Part shown: in pieces, positions 1 through 8,428 of the stretch
How the letters are laid out: every line of letters starts with the position of its first letter
How positions within the stretch are numbered: the stretch's first letter is position 1
From: an uncultured Gammaproteobacteria bacterium
GTDB taxonomy: Bacteria; Pseudomonadota; Gammaproteobacteria; HK1
Assembly (NCBI GenBank): GCA_958295835.1
Contig: OY282378.1
Coordinates: forward strand, 3,931,694 to 3,995,693
Length of the DNA stretch: 64,000 bases
Direction: 5' to 3'
The notes under the pieces: generated by a model
Databases searched by the model: none
What the model saw: only the letters and a program-made list of their open reading frames with translations
Told to the model about the DNA's origin: nothing
Made by a program: the position numbers and the translations under genes

Positions 1-111
1 ACGGTCACTCTGCGCGGCGACGGCATCGCCGAAGAGTTCCGCCGTATCGTGGACGAGTACGTGGAGACGACGTACGCGCCGCGCCGGGACGCAGTGGGAG
101 GCATGGACTGA
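1..111 (+). CDS. 3' end of a CDS, possibly IspG (HMB-PP synthase)
   Basis: Only the last 36 codons are in the window, ending in TGA. The tail contains TLRGDGIAEEFRRIVDEYVE. This resembles the C-terminus of the insertion-type 4-hydroxy-3-methylbut-2-enyl diphosphate synthases (isoprenoid MEP pathway), which often end in an LRGxxIAEEF...YV motif. No catalytic residue is visible, so the assignment rests on this short tail and is weak. The frame is open from base 1, so the gene clearly continues upstream. Confidence 0.4.
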   Translation, partial: TVTLRGDGIAEEFRRIVDEYVETTYAPRRDAVGGMD

Positions 112-204
112 AGGCGGGTGATCGAGAGCGGCCGGATGATTCCCGCGCTCTGGCAGATGTGATGAGGCGGCCTGGACGCCCGGCGCGGGATCGCGTTGGC
201 TGGC

Positions 205-501
205 TCAGCTCAATAGCCGCGGCACGGTGTCGATGAGACCCAGGGCCAGCAGCATGGCAAGAGCGGCGAACACGAACTTGATCTGCGTCCCGAGCGCCTC
301 GACCTTGGTATCGAGCGTTTCGATCCTGGCGGACAGTTTGGTGTCGAGCGCAGCGAGATCGGATTTCGTCGCAAGGTTTTCGACCGTCCCGGCCAGCGCA
401 TCGCCGAGTGCGCGCGCCATACCTTCAGCCTGACGGTTCTCGAAGCCCGAATCCTTCAGGCGGTCTGCGAAGTGCAAGGTATCGATCATGGTCCGAAGCA
501 T
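205..501 (-). CDS. DUF1640/CCDC90-like coiled-coil membrane protein, copy 1
   Basis: A 98-residue protein starting MLRTMIDT. It has a FADRLKDSGF segment, a heptad-rich middle (LATKSDLAALDTKLSARIE) and one C-terminal membrane helix at about residues 75-92 (FVFAALAMLLALGLI). This is the architecture of the DUF1640/CCDC90 family: an N-terminal helical head, a coiled coil and a C-terminal anchor. The bacterial function is unknown. The start is placed at the ATG at 501 because the paralogue immediately upstream begins with the same motif; MIDT at 489 is an alternative. It lies 17 bp downstream of its paralogue on the same strand, so the two are probably co-transcribed. Confidence 0.75.
   Translation of the reverse strand: MLRTMIDTLHFADRLKDSGFENRQAEGMARALGDALAGTVENLATKSDLAALDTKLSARIETLDTKVEALGTQIKFVFAALAMLLALGLIDTVPRLLS
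215..297. repeat. Direct repeat shared by the two DUF1640 genes
   Basis: This stretch encodes the C-terminal anchor and is essentially identical to 528-610, about 83 bp. Identity drops in the coiled-coil part, so either the duplication is recent or the anchor is kept uniform by gene conversion. Confidence 0.8.
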
Positions 502-518
502 GGCTGCCGTTGCGGGGG

Positions 519-851
519 TCAACTCAACAGCCGCGGCACGGTGTCGATGAGACCCAGGGCCAGCAGCATGGCAAGAGCGGCGAACACGAACTTGATCTGC
601 GTCCCGAGCGCGTCGACCTTGGCATCGAGCGCCTCGACCTTGGTGCCGAGCGCCTCGATCCTGGTGGATACTTTGGTGATCTCCGTCTCCAGATCGGATT
701 TCGTCGCGAGAGGCTCGACCGTCCTGGCCAGCGCATCGCCGAGCATGCGCGCCATGCCCTCGGCCTGAGGGTTCTCGAATCCCGAGTCCTTCAGGCGATC
801 TGCGAATTGCGAGGTGTCGATCATGGTCCGGGGCATGGCTGCCGTGCCCAC
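519..851 (-). CDS. DUF1640/CCDC90-like coiled-coil membrane protein, copy 2
   Basis: A 110-residue paralogue of the preceding gene with the same head (FADRLKDSGFENPQAEG) and an identical C-terminal anchor region. Its coiled coil is longer because an extra heptad block of the form (E/D)ALxxKV is repeated (IEALGTKVEALDAKVDALG). An internal start at 836 (MPRTMIDT) would align better with copy 1 and is as likely as the ATG at 851. The function is unknown. The pair looks like a recent tandem duplication in which the coiled-coil length is changing. Confidence 0.75.
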   Translation of the reverse strand: MGTAAMPRTMIDTSQFADRLKDSGFENPQAEGMARMLGDALARTVEPLATKSDLETEITKVSTRIEALGTKVEALDAKVDALGTQIKFVFAALAMLLALGLIDTVPRLLS

Positions 852-1036
852 TGCACACCGTCATGGTGCATTGCAGCGCATTCCGACGGATATGGCAAAC
901 AATCCGCCGGGTTGTAGGCGAAGGTCTCGAAATTTCGTGCGATCAAGGGAAAGCCGTCCCCACGGCCGTGCGGCCTGTATGATCTCCGCTCATCGCCCGC
1001 GATGGCCCATCGCAAGCGTCGGGGGAGCGGAAAGCG

Positions 1037-2206
1037 ATGCACCTGCCGAACTATCGTGACGGCAGTATCGTCAACCTGATGCAGTCCATCCTCACCGGGC
1101 TCGATGCGCCCGGGGCCGGTGGCGTGCACGGCCATCTCGCCGACCTCGGCCCCGAGGAGATCGCCGGGGCCGGACACGTCGTGCTTCTCGTCATCGACGG
1201 GCTCGGCCGGTCGCAGCTCGAATCGGGCGCGACGCCGGTGTTGCGTGAGGCGTTGCGGAGCACGATGACCTCGGTGTTCCCTTCGACGACCGCCTCGGCG
1301 GTGACGACCTTCCTGACCGGCCTCTCCCCGGCCGAGCACGCGGTCACCGGCTGGTTCACATGGCTGCGCGAGTTCGGGATGGTCGTCGCACCGCTTCCGT
1401 TCACGACCCGGGCCGGCGGCGCGGACCTCGCCTCGCTCGGCATCGCCCCGTCCGACGTCTTCACCGGCCCGACCGTCTTCGAGCGGGTGCGCGCGGACTG
1501 CCACGCGGTGCAGCCGGCCCGGCTCGCCGGCTCGGCGTATTCGCGGACGCATACGCGCGGGGCCGCGCCCTGGGGCTTCGAGCGCCTCGACGAGCTCGAC
1601 GGCGTGATCATCGACGTCGTGCGCGGCGCCCGCCGCCGGCGCACCTGCGTCTACGCCTACTGGCCGATGCTCGACACGCTGTCGCACAAGCACGGCGCGT
1701 CGAGCCGGCGGGTCCGGCGCCACCTCGCGGAGATCGACGCGCTCTTCGACCGCCTGCGCACGGGGCTCGCCGGCACCGGCGCGCTGCTCGTGGTGACCGC
1801 GGACCACGGCTTCGTGGATGTCCGGCCCGAATCGCGCCTCGACGCAGGGGCCGTCCCCGGCCTTGCGGAGAGGCTCGCGATCCCTCTGTGCGGCGAGCCG
1901 CGGGCGGCGTTCTGCTACGTGCGAGGAGCGCACTACGCGGACTTCGAGCGGTACGCCGGCGAGGCGCTGGCCGGCGCCGCCGCCGTCGTCGAGAGCGCGT
2001 CGATGATCGCGGACGGGTGGTTCGGGCTCGCCGATCCGCACCCGCGCCTGTCCGAGCGGGCAGGGGACTACACGCTCGTGATGCGGGACGGCTACGCGAT
2101 CCGGGACTGGATCCCGGGCGACAAGCGTTTCCGCCAGGTGGGAATCCACGGTGGGGTCAGTCGCGAGGAGATGTACGTGCCGCTCGTGGTCGTGCCTCCG
2201 TCCTGA
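1037..2206 (+). CDS. Alkaline phosphatase superfamily (phosphodiesterase/nucleotide pyrophosphatase) protein
   Basis: 389 residues of the type I phosphodiesterase/nucleotide pyrophosphatase group (PF01663-like). The metal-site landmarks appear in order. They are LLVIDGLGRSQL near residue 55, the nucleophile region SVFPSTTASA near residue 80, the DTLSHKHG block near residue 213, and VTADHGFVDV near residue 255. No signal peptide or membrane helix is evident, so it is probably cytoplasmic. The natural substrate cannot be told from the sequence. The ATG at 1037 follows a GGAGCGGAAAG-like ribosome site. It stands alone, with about 270 bp of featureless sequence before pntAA. Confidence 0.8.
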   Translation: MHLPNYRDGSIVNLMQSILTGLDAPGAGGVHGHLADLGPEEIAGAGHVVLLVIDGLGRSQLESGATPVLREALRSTMTSVFPSTTASAVTTFLTGLSPAEHAVTGWFTWLREFGMVVAPLPFTTRAGGADLASLGIAPSDVFTGPTVFERVRADCHAVQPARLAGSAYSRTHTRGAAPWGFERLDELDGVIIDVVRGARRRRTCVYAYWPMLDTLSHKHGASSRRVRRHLAEIDALFDRLRTGLAGTGALLVVTADHGFVDVRPESRLDAGAVPGLAERLAIPLCGEPRAAFCYVRGAHYADFERYAGEALAGAAAVVESASMIADGWFGLADPHPRLSERAGDYTLVMRDGYAIRDWIPGDKRFRQVGIHGGVSREEMYVPLVVVPPS

Positions 2207-2473
2207 AAAGCCGGGAGATGCGGCGGCAGGGCGTTGCATGTGATTGTACGAACACCAGACATGCGCCGGAAGGTGCGGGACGAGGCGCGCGCAGGTGGAA
2301 GGGTAAAGGGCCGTCAGGATGCGGACTGACGGGACGAAGGCTGACGAGGAAGACGGCGTCGGTCCATGCGGGCGGAGCCGGAATCGGCGTAATCTGTGAG
2401 AAGATCCCGCACCGCATGACGCCCGGCCGGCGCGCGCCTCCGACCGGGCGCGGACTGAACGGGGAACGAGCGC

Positions 2474-3610
2474 ATGAAGCTGGCCGTCCCGAAGGAATCG
2501 CATCCGCAGGAGACCCGGGTCGCGATCTCGCCCGAGACCGCGAAGAAGTTCCGCGCCCTCAACCTGGAGGTCGCGGTCGAGCGGGGCGCGGGCGGTCGGT
2601 CGGGGTTCGCGGACGCCGCGTACGAGGGAGCAGGCGTCCGGCTCGTCGATGACGGCGCATCGCTTCTCGCGGATGCCGACCTGGTGCTGAAGGTCCGTGC
2701 TCCCACCACCGAGGAACTTTCTGCGATGCGGCGGGGCGCGGCTCTCGTCGGGATGCTCTCGCCCTACGGCGGCCGGGAGGCGGTGGAGGCATACGCCGCG
2801 GCCGGGGTCGACGCCTTCGCGATGGAGCTCGTGCCCAGGATCAGCCGCGCGCAGTCGATGGACGTGCTCTCGTCGCAGTCGAACCTCTCCGGGTACAAGG
2901 CGGTGATCGACGCTGCGGCGGAGTTCGCGCGGGCCATGCCGATGATGATGACCGCGGCCGGCACGATCCCGCCCGCGCGGGTGTTCGTGCTGGGCGCCGG
3001 GGTCGCCGGGTTGCAGGCGGTCGCCACGGCGCGGCGCCTCGGCGCGATCGTCAGCGCCACCGACGTGCGCCCGGCGGTGAAGGAGCAGGTCGAGAGCCTG
3101 GGCGCATCGTTCGTCATGGTCGAGAGCGAGGAGGCGCAGGCCGCGGAGACCGCAGGCGGCTACGCCCGGGAGATGAGCGAGGACTACCGCCGCCGGCAGG
3201 CCGAGCTCGTGGCCGACCATCTGGCGAAGCAGGACATCGTCGTCACCACCGCGCTGATTCCGGGCCGGCCGGCGCCGGTGCTGATCACCGTCGGGATGGT
3301 CGAGAGCATGAAGCCCGGCAGCATCATCGTGGATCTGGCGGTGGAGCAGGGCGGCAACTGCCCGCTCGCTCGCCCGGGCGAGATCGTCGAACACCATGGG
3401 GTCCGGATCATCGGCCACGTCAACGTGCCCGGCCGCCTGCCCGTGGATGCATCCGCGCTCTATGCCCGCAACCTCTACAACTTCGTGTCGCCCTTCGTGG
3501 ACGGCGAGCGCGGCGCCCTCGCATTCGACTGGGACGACGAGCTGGTCACCGGCACCGGCCTCACGCGGGGCGGGGATGTCGTCCATCCTTCGTTCCGGTC
3601 CACGGATTGA
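2474..3610 (+). CDS. pntAA: NAD(P) transhydrogenase subunit alpha, soluble part (PntAA)
   Basis: 378 residues of the NAD(H)-binding dI component of the proton-translocating transhydrogenase, which couples hydride transfer from NADH to NADP+ to the proton gradient. It starts MKLAVPKES and carries the family block SNLSGYKAVI near residue 140. The dinucleotide fold GAGVAGLQAVATARRLGA lies near residue 175 and the HVNVPGRLP segment is near the C-terminus. It is the short, split form without membrane helices. The missing helices are encoded by the next gene, as in Rhodospirillum-type operons. Confidence 0.95.
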   Translation: MKLAVPKESHPQETRVAISPETAKKFRALNLEVAVERGAGGRSGFADAAYEGAGVRLVDDGASLLADADLVLKVRAPTTEELSAMRRGAALVGMLSPYGGREAVEAYAAAGVDAFAMELVPRISRAQSMDVLSSQSNLSGYKAVIDAAAEFARAMPMMMTAAGTIPPARVFVLGAGVAGLQAVATARRLGAIVSATDVRPAVKEQVESLGASFVMVESEEAQAAETAGGYAREMSEDYRRRQAELVADHLAKQDIVVTTALIPGRPAPVLITVGMVESMKPGSIIVDLAVEQGGNCPLARPGEIVEHHGVRIIGHVNVPGRLPVDASALYARNLYNFVSPFVDGERGALAFDWDDELVTGTGLTRGGDVVHPSFRSTD

Positions 3611-3724
3611 GAGGTCCCCGGCGGTGGCTCACAGCGTAGGCGTCTCCGCCCGGAATTCCGGCTTCCCACTACCCGCCTTCGCGGGCACATGTTTCGCGGG
3701 CACGGGCTTCGCGGCCATGACGTC

Positions 3725-3744
3725 ATTCCCGCGGAAGCGGGAAT
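3725..3744. repeat. ATTCCC-N8-GGGAAT palindrome (dRS3-like)
   Basis: A 20-bp perfect-arm palindrome, ATTCCC GCGGAAGC GGGAAT, sits in the 193-bp gap between pntAA and pntAB. The same core recurs at 30302-30320 inside an IS3 transposase. Its form matches the interspersed dRS3-type repeats known from Neisseria. Whether it is mobile here is inferred only from recurrence. Confidence 0.7.
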
Positions 3745-3803
3745 CCATCGGCTCCGGCTCCCAAGCATGATCCAGCCATAGCATCCCACCGAGAACACCC
3801 CCG

Positions 3804-4115
3804 ATGGCCGAAGCTGCCCAGATCGATCCCTTCGTCTTCCGCCTCTCCATCTTCGTGCTCGCGATCTTCGTGGGCTACTACGTGGTGTGGAGCGTGACCC
3901 CGGCGCTGCATACACCGCTGATGTCGGTGACCAACGCCATCTCCTCGGTGATCGTGGTCGGGGCGCTGCTCGCGGTGGCGGTGGAGGCGGGGGAGTCCGC
4001 CGGCATCTCCAAGGCGCTCGGCTTCGTCGCGGTGGTCCTGGCCTCGGTGAACATCTTCGGGGGGTTCCTCGTCACCCAGCGCATGCTCGGCATGTACAGG
4101 AAGAAGCAGAAGTAG
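3804..4115 (+). CDS. pntAB: NAD(P) transhydrogenase subunit alpha, membrane part (PntAB)
   Basis: 103 residues with about three hydrophobic helices (FRLSIFVLAIFVGYYVVWSV, then VIVVGALLAVAV, then a helix near LGFVAVVLASVNIFGGFLVT). The family motif TPALHTPLMSVTNAISSV follows the first helix. It forms part of the proton channel (dII) together with the N-terminus of PntB. It lies between pntAA and pntB, in the canonical order. Confidence 0.95.
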   Translation: MAEAAQIDPFVFRLSIFVLAIFVGYYVVWSVTPALHTPLMSVTNAISSVIVVGALLAVAVEAGESAGISKALGFVAVVLASVNIFGGFLVTQRMLGMYRKKQK

Positions 4116-4212
4116 CCTCCGGGGGATCACGTCCCATGCAAACCGCCGAAGCATTTCCTGAACGGACCCCCGGTTCCGGCGACGCCGGGCCGGGAGGGTA
4201 GGGGAGGCCACC

Positions 4213-5610
4213 GTGTCCGCGAACCTCGCCGCGCTTGCCTACCTCGTCTCGGGCGCGCTCTTCATCCTCGCGCTACGAGGGCTCTCGTCGCCGGAGACCT
4301 CCCGGCGGGGCAACCTCCTCGGGATGGTGGGGATGGCGATCGCGATCGCCACCACCCTGGTGCTGGCGGATGCCGCCGAGGGCCTGACCTGGGGCCTGAT
4401 CGTGCTCGGGGTCGGCATCGGAGGAGGGATCGGGGCGGTGACCGCACGCCGGATCCCGATGACCGCGATGCCGCAGCTCGTCGCGGCGTTCCACAGCCTG
4501 GTCGGGCTCGCCGCGGTCCTGGTGGCCGCCGCCGCCCTGTACACGCCGGACGCCTACGGCATCGGCACGCCCGGCGCCATCCGCGTCGCGAGCCTCGTCG
4601 AGATGTCCATCGGAGCGGCCATCGGCGCGGTCACCTTCACCGGCTCGGTGGTGGCGTTCACCAAGCTGCAGGGGCTCGTCTCCGGCCGCCCGGTGGTGTT
4701 CCCCGGGCAGCACCTCCTCAACGCCGCTTTCGGGGTGCTGATCGTGGTGCTGACGGTGTGGTTCTGCCGCACCGAGTCGCATACCGCGTTCTGGCTCCTC
4801 ACGTTGCTGGCCTTCGCGATCGGGGTGTTGATCATCATCCCCATCGGCGGCGCGGACATGCCGGTGGTCGTCTCCATGCTCAACTCCTACTCGGGATGGG
4901 CGGCGGCGGGGATCGGATTCACCCTGGAGAACACCGCCCTGATCATCACCGGGGCGCTGGTCGGGTCGTCGGGCGCGATCCTCTCCTACATCATGTGCAA
5001 GGGGATGAACCGATCGTTCTTCAGCGTGATCCTCGGCGGGTTCGGCGGCGAGACGGATCTCGCGGCGGGCGGCACGGTCGAGCAACGGCCGGTCAAGCAG
5101 GGCAGCGCCGAGGACGCCGCGTTCATCATGAAGAACGCGGGCTCGGTGATCATCGTGCCCGGCTACGGCATGGCGGTCGCGCAGGCGCAGCACGCGCTGC
5201 GCGAGATGGCCGACGGGCTCAAGTCCGAGGGGGTGAAGCTGAGCTACGCCATCCATCCCGTGGCCGGAAGGATGCCCGGGCACATGAACGTGCTGCTCGC
5301 GGAGGCCAACGTCCCCTACGACGAGGTCTTCGAGCTCGACGACGTCAACAGCCAGTTCGCGCAGGCCGACGTCGCCTTCGTCATCGGCGCGAACGACGTG
5401 ACCAACCCCGCCGCCAAGACCAACCCCCAGAGCCCGATCTACGGCATGCCGGTGCTCGACGTGGAGCGGGCGAAGACGGTGCTCTTCGTCAAGCGCGGCA
5501 TGGGCTCCGGTTACGCGGGGATCGAGAACGAGCTGTTCTTCCGCGACAACACGATGATGCTGTTCTCCGACGCGAAGAAGATGGTCGAGGAGATCGTGAA
5601 GGCGATGTAG
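4213..5610 (+). CDS. pntB: NAD(P) transhydrogenase subunit beta (PntB)
   Basis: 465 residues starting at GTG. The N-terminal half carries about eight or nine membrane helices (dII). The C-terminal soluble domain (dIII, from about residue 290) binds NADP(H) through VIIVPGYGMAVAQAQHA, and has GRMPGHMNVLLAEANVPYD and VIGANDVTNPAA. Length and domain order are normal for the family. It completes a three-gene pnt operon that supplies NADPH from NADH at the expense of proton motive force. Confidence 0.95.
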   Translation: MSANLAALAYLVSGALFILALRGLSSPETSRRGNLLGMVGMAIAIATTLVLADAAEGLTWGLIVLGVGIGGGIGAVTARRIPMTAMPQLVAAFHSLVGLAAVLVAAAALYTPDAYGIGTPGAIRVASLVEMSIGAAIGAVTFTGSVVAFTKLQGLVSGRPVVFPGQHLLNAAFGVLIVVLTVWFCRTESHTAFWLLTLLAFAIGVLIIIPIGGADMPVVVSMLNSYSGWAAAGIGFTLENTALIITGALVGSSGAILSYIMCKGMNRSFFSVILGGFGGETDLAAGGTVEQRPVKQGSAEDAAFIMKNAGSVIIVPGYGMAVAQAQHALREMADGLKSEGVKLSYAIHPVAGRMPGHMNVLLAEANVPYDEVFELDDVNSQFAQADVAFVIGANDVTNPAAKTNPQSPIYGMPVLDVERAKTVLFVKRGMGSGYAGIENELFFRDNTMMLFSDAKKMVEEIVKAM

Positions 5611-5674
5611 GCATCCGGCGTGTGCAGAGCCGTTGGTTGCAGTTCCCGTTGCATGAACGAGAGGAGTCGAACCG

Positions 5675-6310
5675 GTGAAACGACTTGCATCGCTCGCCGC
5701 CGTTTCCGCACTCGCCGCGGGTTTGCTCGCGCCACACCCTGTTGACGCCGCGGCCGGCAACGATCTCGCCGCCGCGACGTTCGCGGGCGGGTGCTTCTGG
5801 TGCGTCGAGTCCGACTTCGACATGGTGCCCGGGGTGGTGGAGACCGTCTCCGGCTACACCGGGGGCACGACCGCCAACCCGACGTACCGGCAGGTCACCG
5901 CGGGCGGCACGGGCCATTACGAAGCGGTACGGATCCGTTACGACCCGGAGAAGGTCTCGTACGAACGGTTGCTCCACGTCTTCTGGCGCAACGTGGACCC
6001 GACCGATGCGGGCGGGCAGTTCTGCGACCGCGGCGCGAGCTACCGGACCGCGATCTTCGCCGGCACCGAGGAGGAGCGCCGTCTCGCCGAGGCGTCGAAG
6101 GAAGCCATTGAGCGCTCCGGGGTCCTGGAGCAGGGCGTCGTCACCCCCATCGAGCCGTTGAAGGAGTTCTATCCGGCCGAGGACTATCACCAAGGCTACT
6201 ACATGAAGAACCCGGTCCGATACAGGTTCTACCGGCTGTCCTGCGGTCGCGACGCCCGCGTACAGGAGCTCTGGGGCGATCAGGCCCACGACGGCATCGA
6301 GGGCCATTGA
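5675..6310 (+). CDS. msrA: Peptide-methionine (S)-S-oxide reductase, exported
   Basis: 211 residues that reduce methionine-S-sulfoxide in proteins. A signal peptide is evident (MKRLASLAAVSALAAGLLA followed by a VDAAAG cleavage-like site near residue 27), so a periplasmic location is inferred. The catalytic block GGCFWCVE holds the sulfenic-acid cysteine. EAVRIRYDP, FCDRG and EDYHQGYY are typical downstream MsrA motifs. The start is supported by a GAGAGGAG ribosome site upstream of a GTG; the frame starts GTGAAACGA. No MsrB partner is nearby. Confidence 0.92.
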   Translation: MKRLASLAAVSALAAGLLAPHPVDAAAGNDLAAATFAGGCFWCVESDFDMVPGVVETVSGYTGGTTANPTYRQVTAGGTGHYEAVRIRYDPEKVSYERLLHVFWRNVDPTDAGGQFCDRGASYRTAIFAGTEEERRLAEASKEAIERSGVLEQGVVTPIEPLKEFYPAEDYHQGYYMKNPVRYRFYRLSCGRDARVQELWGDQAHDGIEGH

Positions 6311-6325
6311 AACCGCGCCGAGCAC

Positions 6326-7474
6326 TCAAGGTGTCTTGCTGCGCTCTTGGTCGATGGCCCGTTCCTGCTCCCTCTCGAGCGACTTCATGAATTGCGGTAG
6401 CTCCTCCTCACTGAGCATCTTTTCGGCGAGCATCCACTTCGCCGTTTCGCTGAACGTGCCTGTCCACCCCTCGGTTTCACTCATGTCCTGGACATGCACT
6501 CGCCCTTGGGCGGTCACCATGATGTGTATCTTGCCCGAGACATCCAGTGCAGCCCCGACCGGCCAGTAACTTCCTTCTTCCGTCTCTTCCAGACGAGTTG
6601 CCTCGTGGTCCGCTTCGTCAGCCGGCACCACCCCACGCTCTACGAGCCATCCGGCCACGGCCCTTGTGCTACTCGTTGCCGGCAACACTTCCTCTCCCCA
6701 GGCTTCACTCGAACACCTTGCGTGCCATCTGCCGCCTTCTCGTCCGGCCTCCACCTCCCGTATCGCCACGCTCGTGATGGCGTTCACGGCGCAACGGACG
6801 GGGTCGGCTTTCGCTTGAGCCAGATCTTCATGCGCTTCGGCGATTTCGCTCTCTGCGAGCCTCCGGTACGCTTCCCTGCGTTTGAACGCCTGTTTCAGCG
6901 CCGCGTTCAACTGCACTCCGCTCGGGGTTCGCTCCACCGCTTTCTGTAGTGCTCTCGGATCGTGCCGCTCTGCTGCGGCGCAGTCGAAGAGGTCCCGCAC
7001 CGGTGGTTCCCTGCATACCCGATCCGTGATTTTTCCGGTCAGGATCTGTTCGGTGCGCTCGGTCCAGACCAAGTGCCCCTGGATCTCGCTCAGGATTGGG
7101 CGTTCCTTCAGGTGCGGGTCCGGTTGGGCCAGCTCGACCTGGCCTTCATCGAAGACGTAAATCAGGGTGAACTCGTGCTCCCGGATTTTGCTCTTCGCAC
7201 CGGCCGCATGCATTGCCGTGTCGAGGGACTTCTCGTCCTCGGGGTTCGCGTACAGTCTGCTGAGAATGCGGTGGTCCGGGTGCGGGGAGACCTTGACGTC
7301 GATGTCATGGCTCCGGCGGATAGGGCCCCACCGTCCACCCAGCAGCGTTCCTCCCCCCAGGATGAATCCTGCCGACCTCCGGCCGTGCCGGAAGTGCCGG
7401 TTCAGGATCCCGATCGTTCTCTCGAACAGGCTTCGTCCCGGTTCGGGGAGCGTCAGGCGTTCTTGTGGTTCCAA
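6326..7474 (-). CDS. AbiEii/AbiGii-like nucleotidyltransferase (possible toxin)
   Basis: 382 residues. The N-terminal part has GGGTLLGGRWG followed by RRSHDIDVKV. This is the GG-(S/T)-x(7-14)-(R)SxDxD signature of minimal nucleotidyltransferases, as in AbiEii-type type IV toxins. The C-terminal 180 residues are not recognised. The start is a TTG at 7474 that overlaps the upstream ORF by 170 bp. A later start, or a frameshift joining the two frames, is possible. The partner upstream is not an obvious AbiEi (no winged helix seen), so the toxin role is inference from the nucleotidyltransferase signature. Confidence 0.6.
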   Translation of the reverse strand: MEPQERLTLPEPGRSLFERTIGILNRHFRHGRRSAGFILGGGTLLGGRWGPIRRSHDIDVKVSPHPDHRILSRLYANPEDEKSLDTAMHAAGAKSKIREHEFTLIYVFDEGQVELAQPDPHLKERPILSEIQGHLVWTERTEQILTGKITDRVCREPPVRDLFDCAAAERHDPRALQKAVERTPSGVQLNAALKQAFKRREAYRRLAESEIAEAHEDLAQAKADPVRCAVNAITSVAIREVEAGREGGRWHARCSSEAWGEEVLPATSSTRAVAGWLVERGVVPADEADHEATRLEETEEGSYWPVGAALDVSGKIHIMVTAQGRVHVQDMSETEGWTGTFSETAKWMLAEKMLSEEELPQFMKSLEREQERAIDQERSKTP

Positions 7475-7970
7475 GGCCGACCCCCTCCGACAGGTTCAGT
7501 ACCCAGTTCCTGCGCGTCGTTTTTCGCGCTTCCCCTGTGCGGTGCAGGTAGCTCGCCAGCGCACGCAGTGTGTAGGCGCCGTCGATGAATCCCTGCAGAA
7601 GGTCGTTGCCGTCTGCGTGTGTCGTGAATTGGCGTGCGGCTTCGGCGCATTCCTCCGGCGCGTCGGCTTCGATGATACCCCGTACCGCCTGCTCTGCCGT
7701 GGCCTGGAGCGTCATTCCGGCGCAACGTGACGCGAGCACGTACCGTATTCGGGCCAGCGGGTCGTTGCGCGTCCGACGCTCCAGGTTGTCCGCGAACCGT
7801 TCCGCGGCCGCAAGTGGCGCGACTGCTCGCGTCCAGTCGTCTTGCCGTGCCCCTTTGGGCAGGACGCTGTAGCGGTCCCCTTCCCGTACCTGACGAACCT
7901 TCGTTTCGTTCCCGATAGTCCACGTTGCCGCTCTTGTCGGCCCGTCGGGTGCCGTTTCCTGCGATTTCAT
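7305..7970 (-). CDS. Hypothetical protein overlapping the nucleotidyltransferase gene
   Basis: Up to 221 residues from the ATG at 7970 (MKSQETAPDGPTRAATWTIG). I do not recognise the family. The credible part is roughly the first 160 residues, which are helical and charged with normal amino-acid composition. The last 50 residues run antisense-free but out of frame through the start of the nucleotidyltransferase gene and look like read-through. It could be the antitoxin-like partner, or the N-terminal half of one protein split by a frameshift near 7470. Confidence 0.45.
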   Translation of the reverse strand: MKSQETAPDGPTRAATWTIGNETKVRQVREGDRYSVLPKGARQDDWTRAVAPLAAAERFADNLERRTRNDPLARIRYVLASRCAGMTLQATAEQAVRGIIEADAPEECAEAARQFTTHADGNDLLQGFIDGAYTLRALASYLHRTGEARKTTRRNWVLNLSEGVGLGTTRTPDAPRTGTKPVRENDRDPEPALPARPEVGRIHPGGRNAAGWTVGPYPPEP

Positions 7971-8428
7971 CTGCCTGTACCTGACGGTGAAACGGAGGCC
8001 ATGTCGTTGTGCAGGCCCTGCCTCGCTCTCAACGGCGACTCCGCCCCTTGTCCCCGAACTCCGGGTGTTCGAATCGCATTGCCGTCTTCCCTCTGCCGGG
8101 TGAATGGATTGCCGCATTGTAGCCGCGTCAATCAGGACGCGGCGTGGTCCTGCCCATGCGTCGCGAGTCGGGCGAACCCGGTATGCACGTGCTCGGTACC
8201 CCCATGGCCCGCATGAACGCGCCGCCTCCTGCGCCGCCGCCGAGAACCGCTGCCCGGTCTCTTCCGTGTGCTGCGCCATCAGAGCGCGCGTCTCCGCCTC
8301 GGTGGCTGGACCGGGCGGGTCGCCTTCATCGGCATGCTGTCCGGCGCCTTCTTCGGATTGAGCGCAGTGGCCTGCCCGGGCCGCCGCCCTCTCCCTCGGA
8401 GGCGACGGATTTCCGATGCAGGCCGCGT
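7971..8428. other. Gap without a supportable gene
   Basis: 458 bp between the hypothetical ORF and the exporter gene. Several frames are open because of high GC, but none has a family motif, a good ribosome site or a normal composition. I see nothing I can name here. Confidence 0.5.

Noticed and set aside
821..3586. A 921-codon open frame on the minus strand opposite the phosphodiesterase and pntAA
   Set aside because: Antisense shadow caused by high GC in codon position three of the genes on the other strand; composition is Arg/Pro/His/Asp-rich with no family motif.
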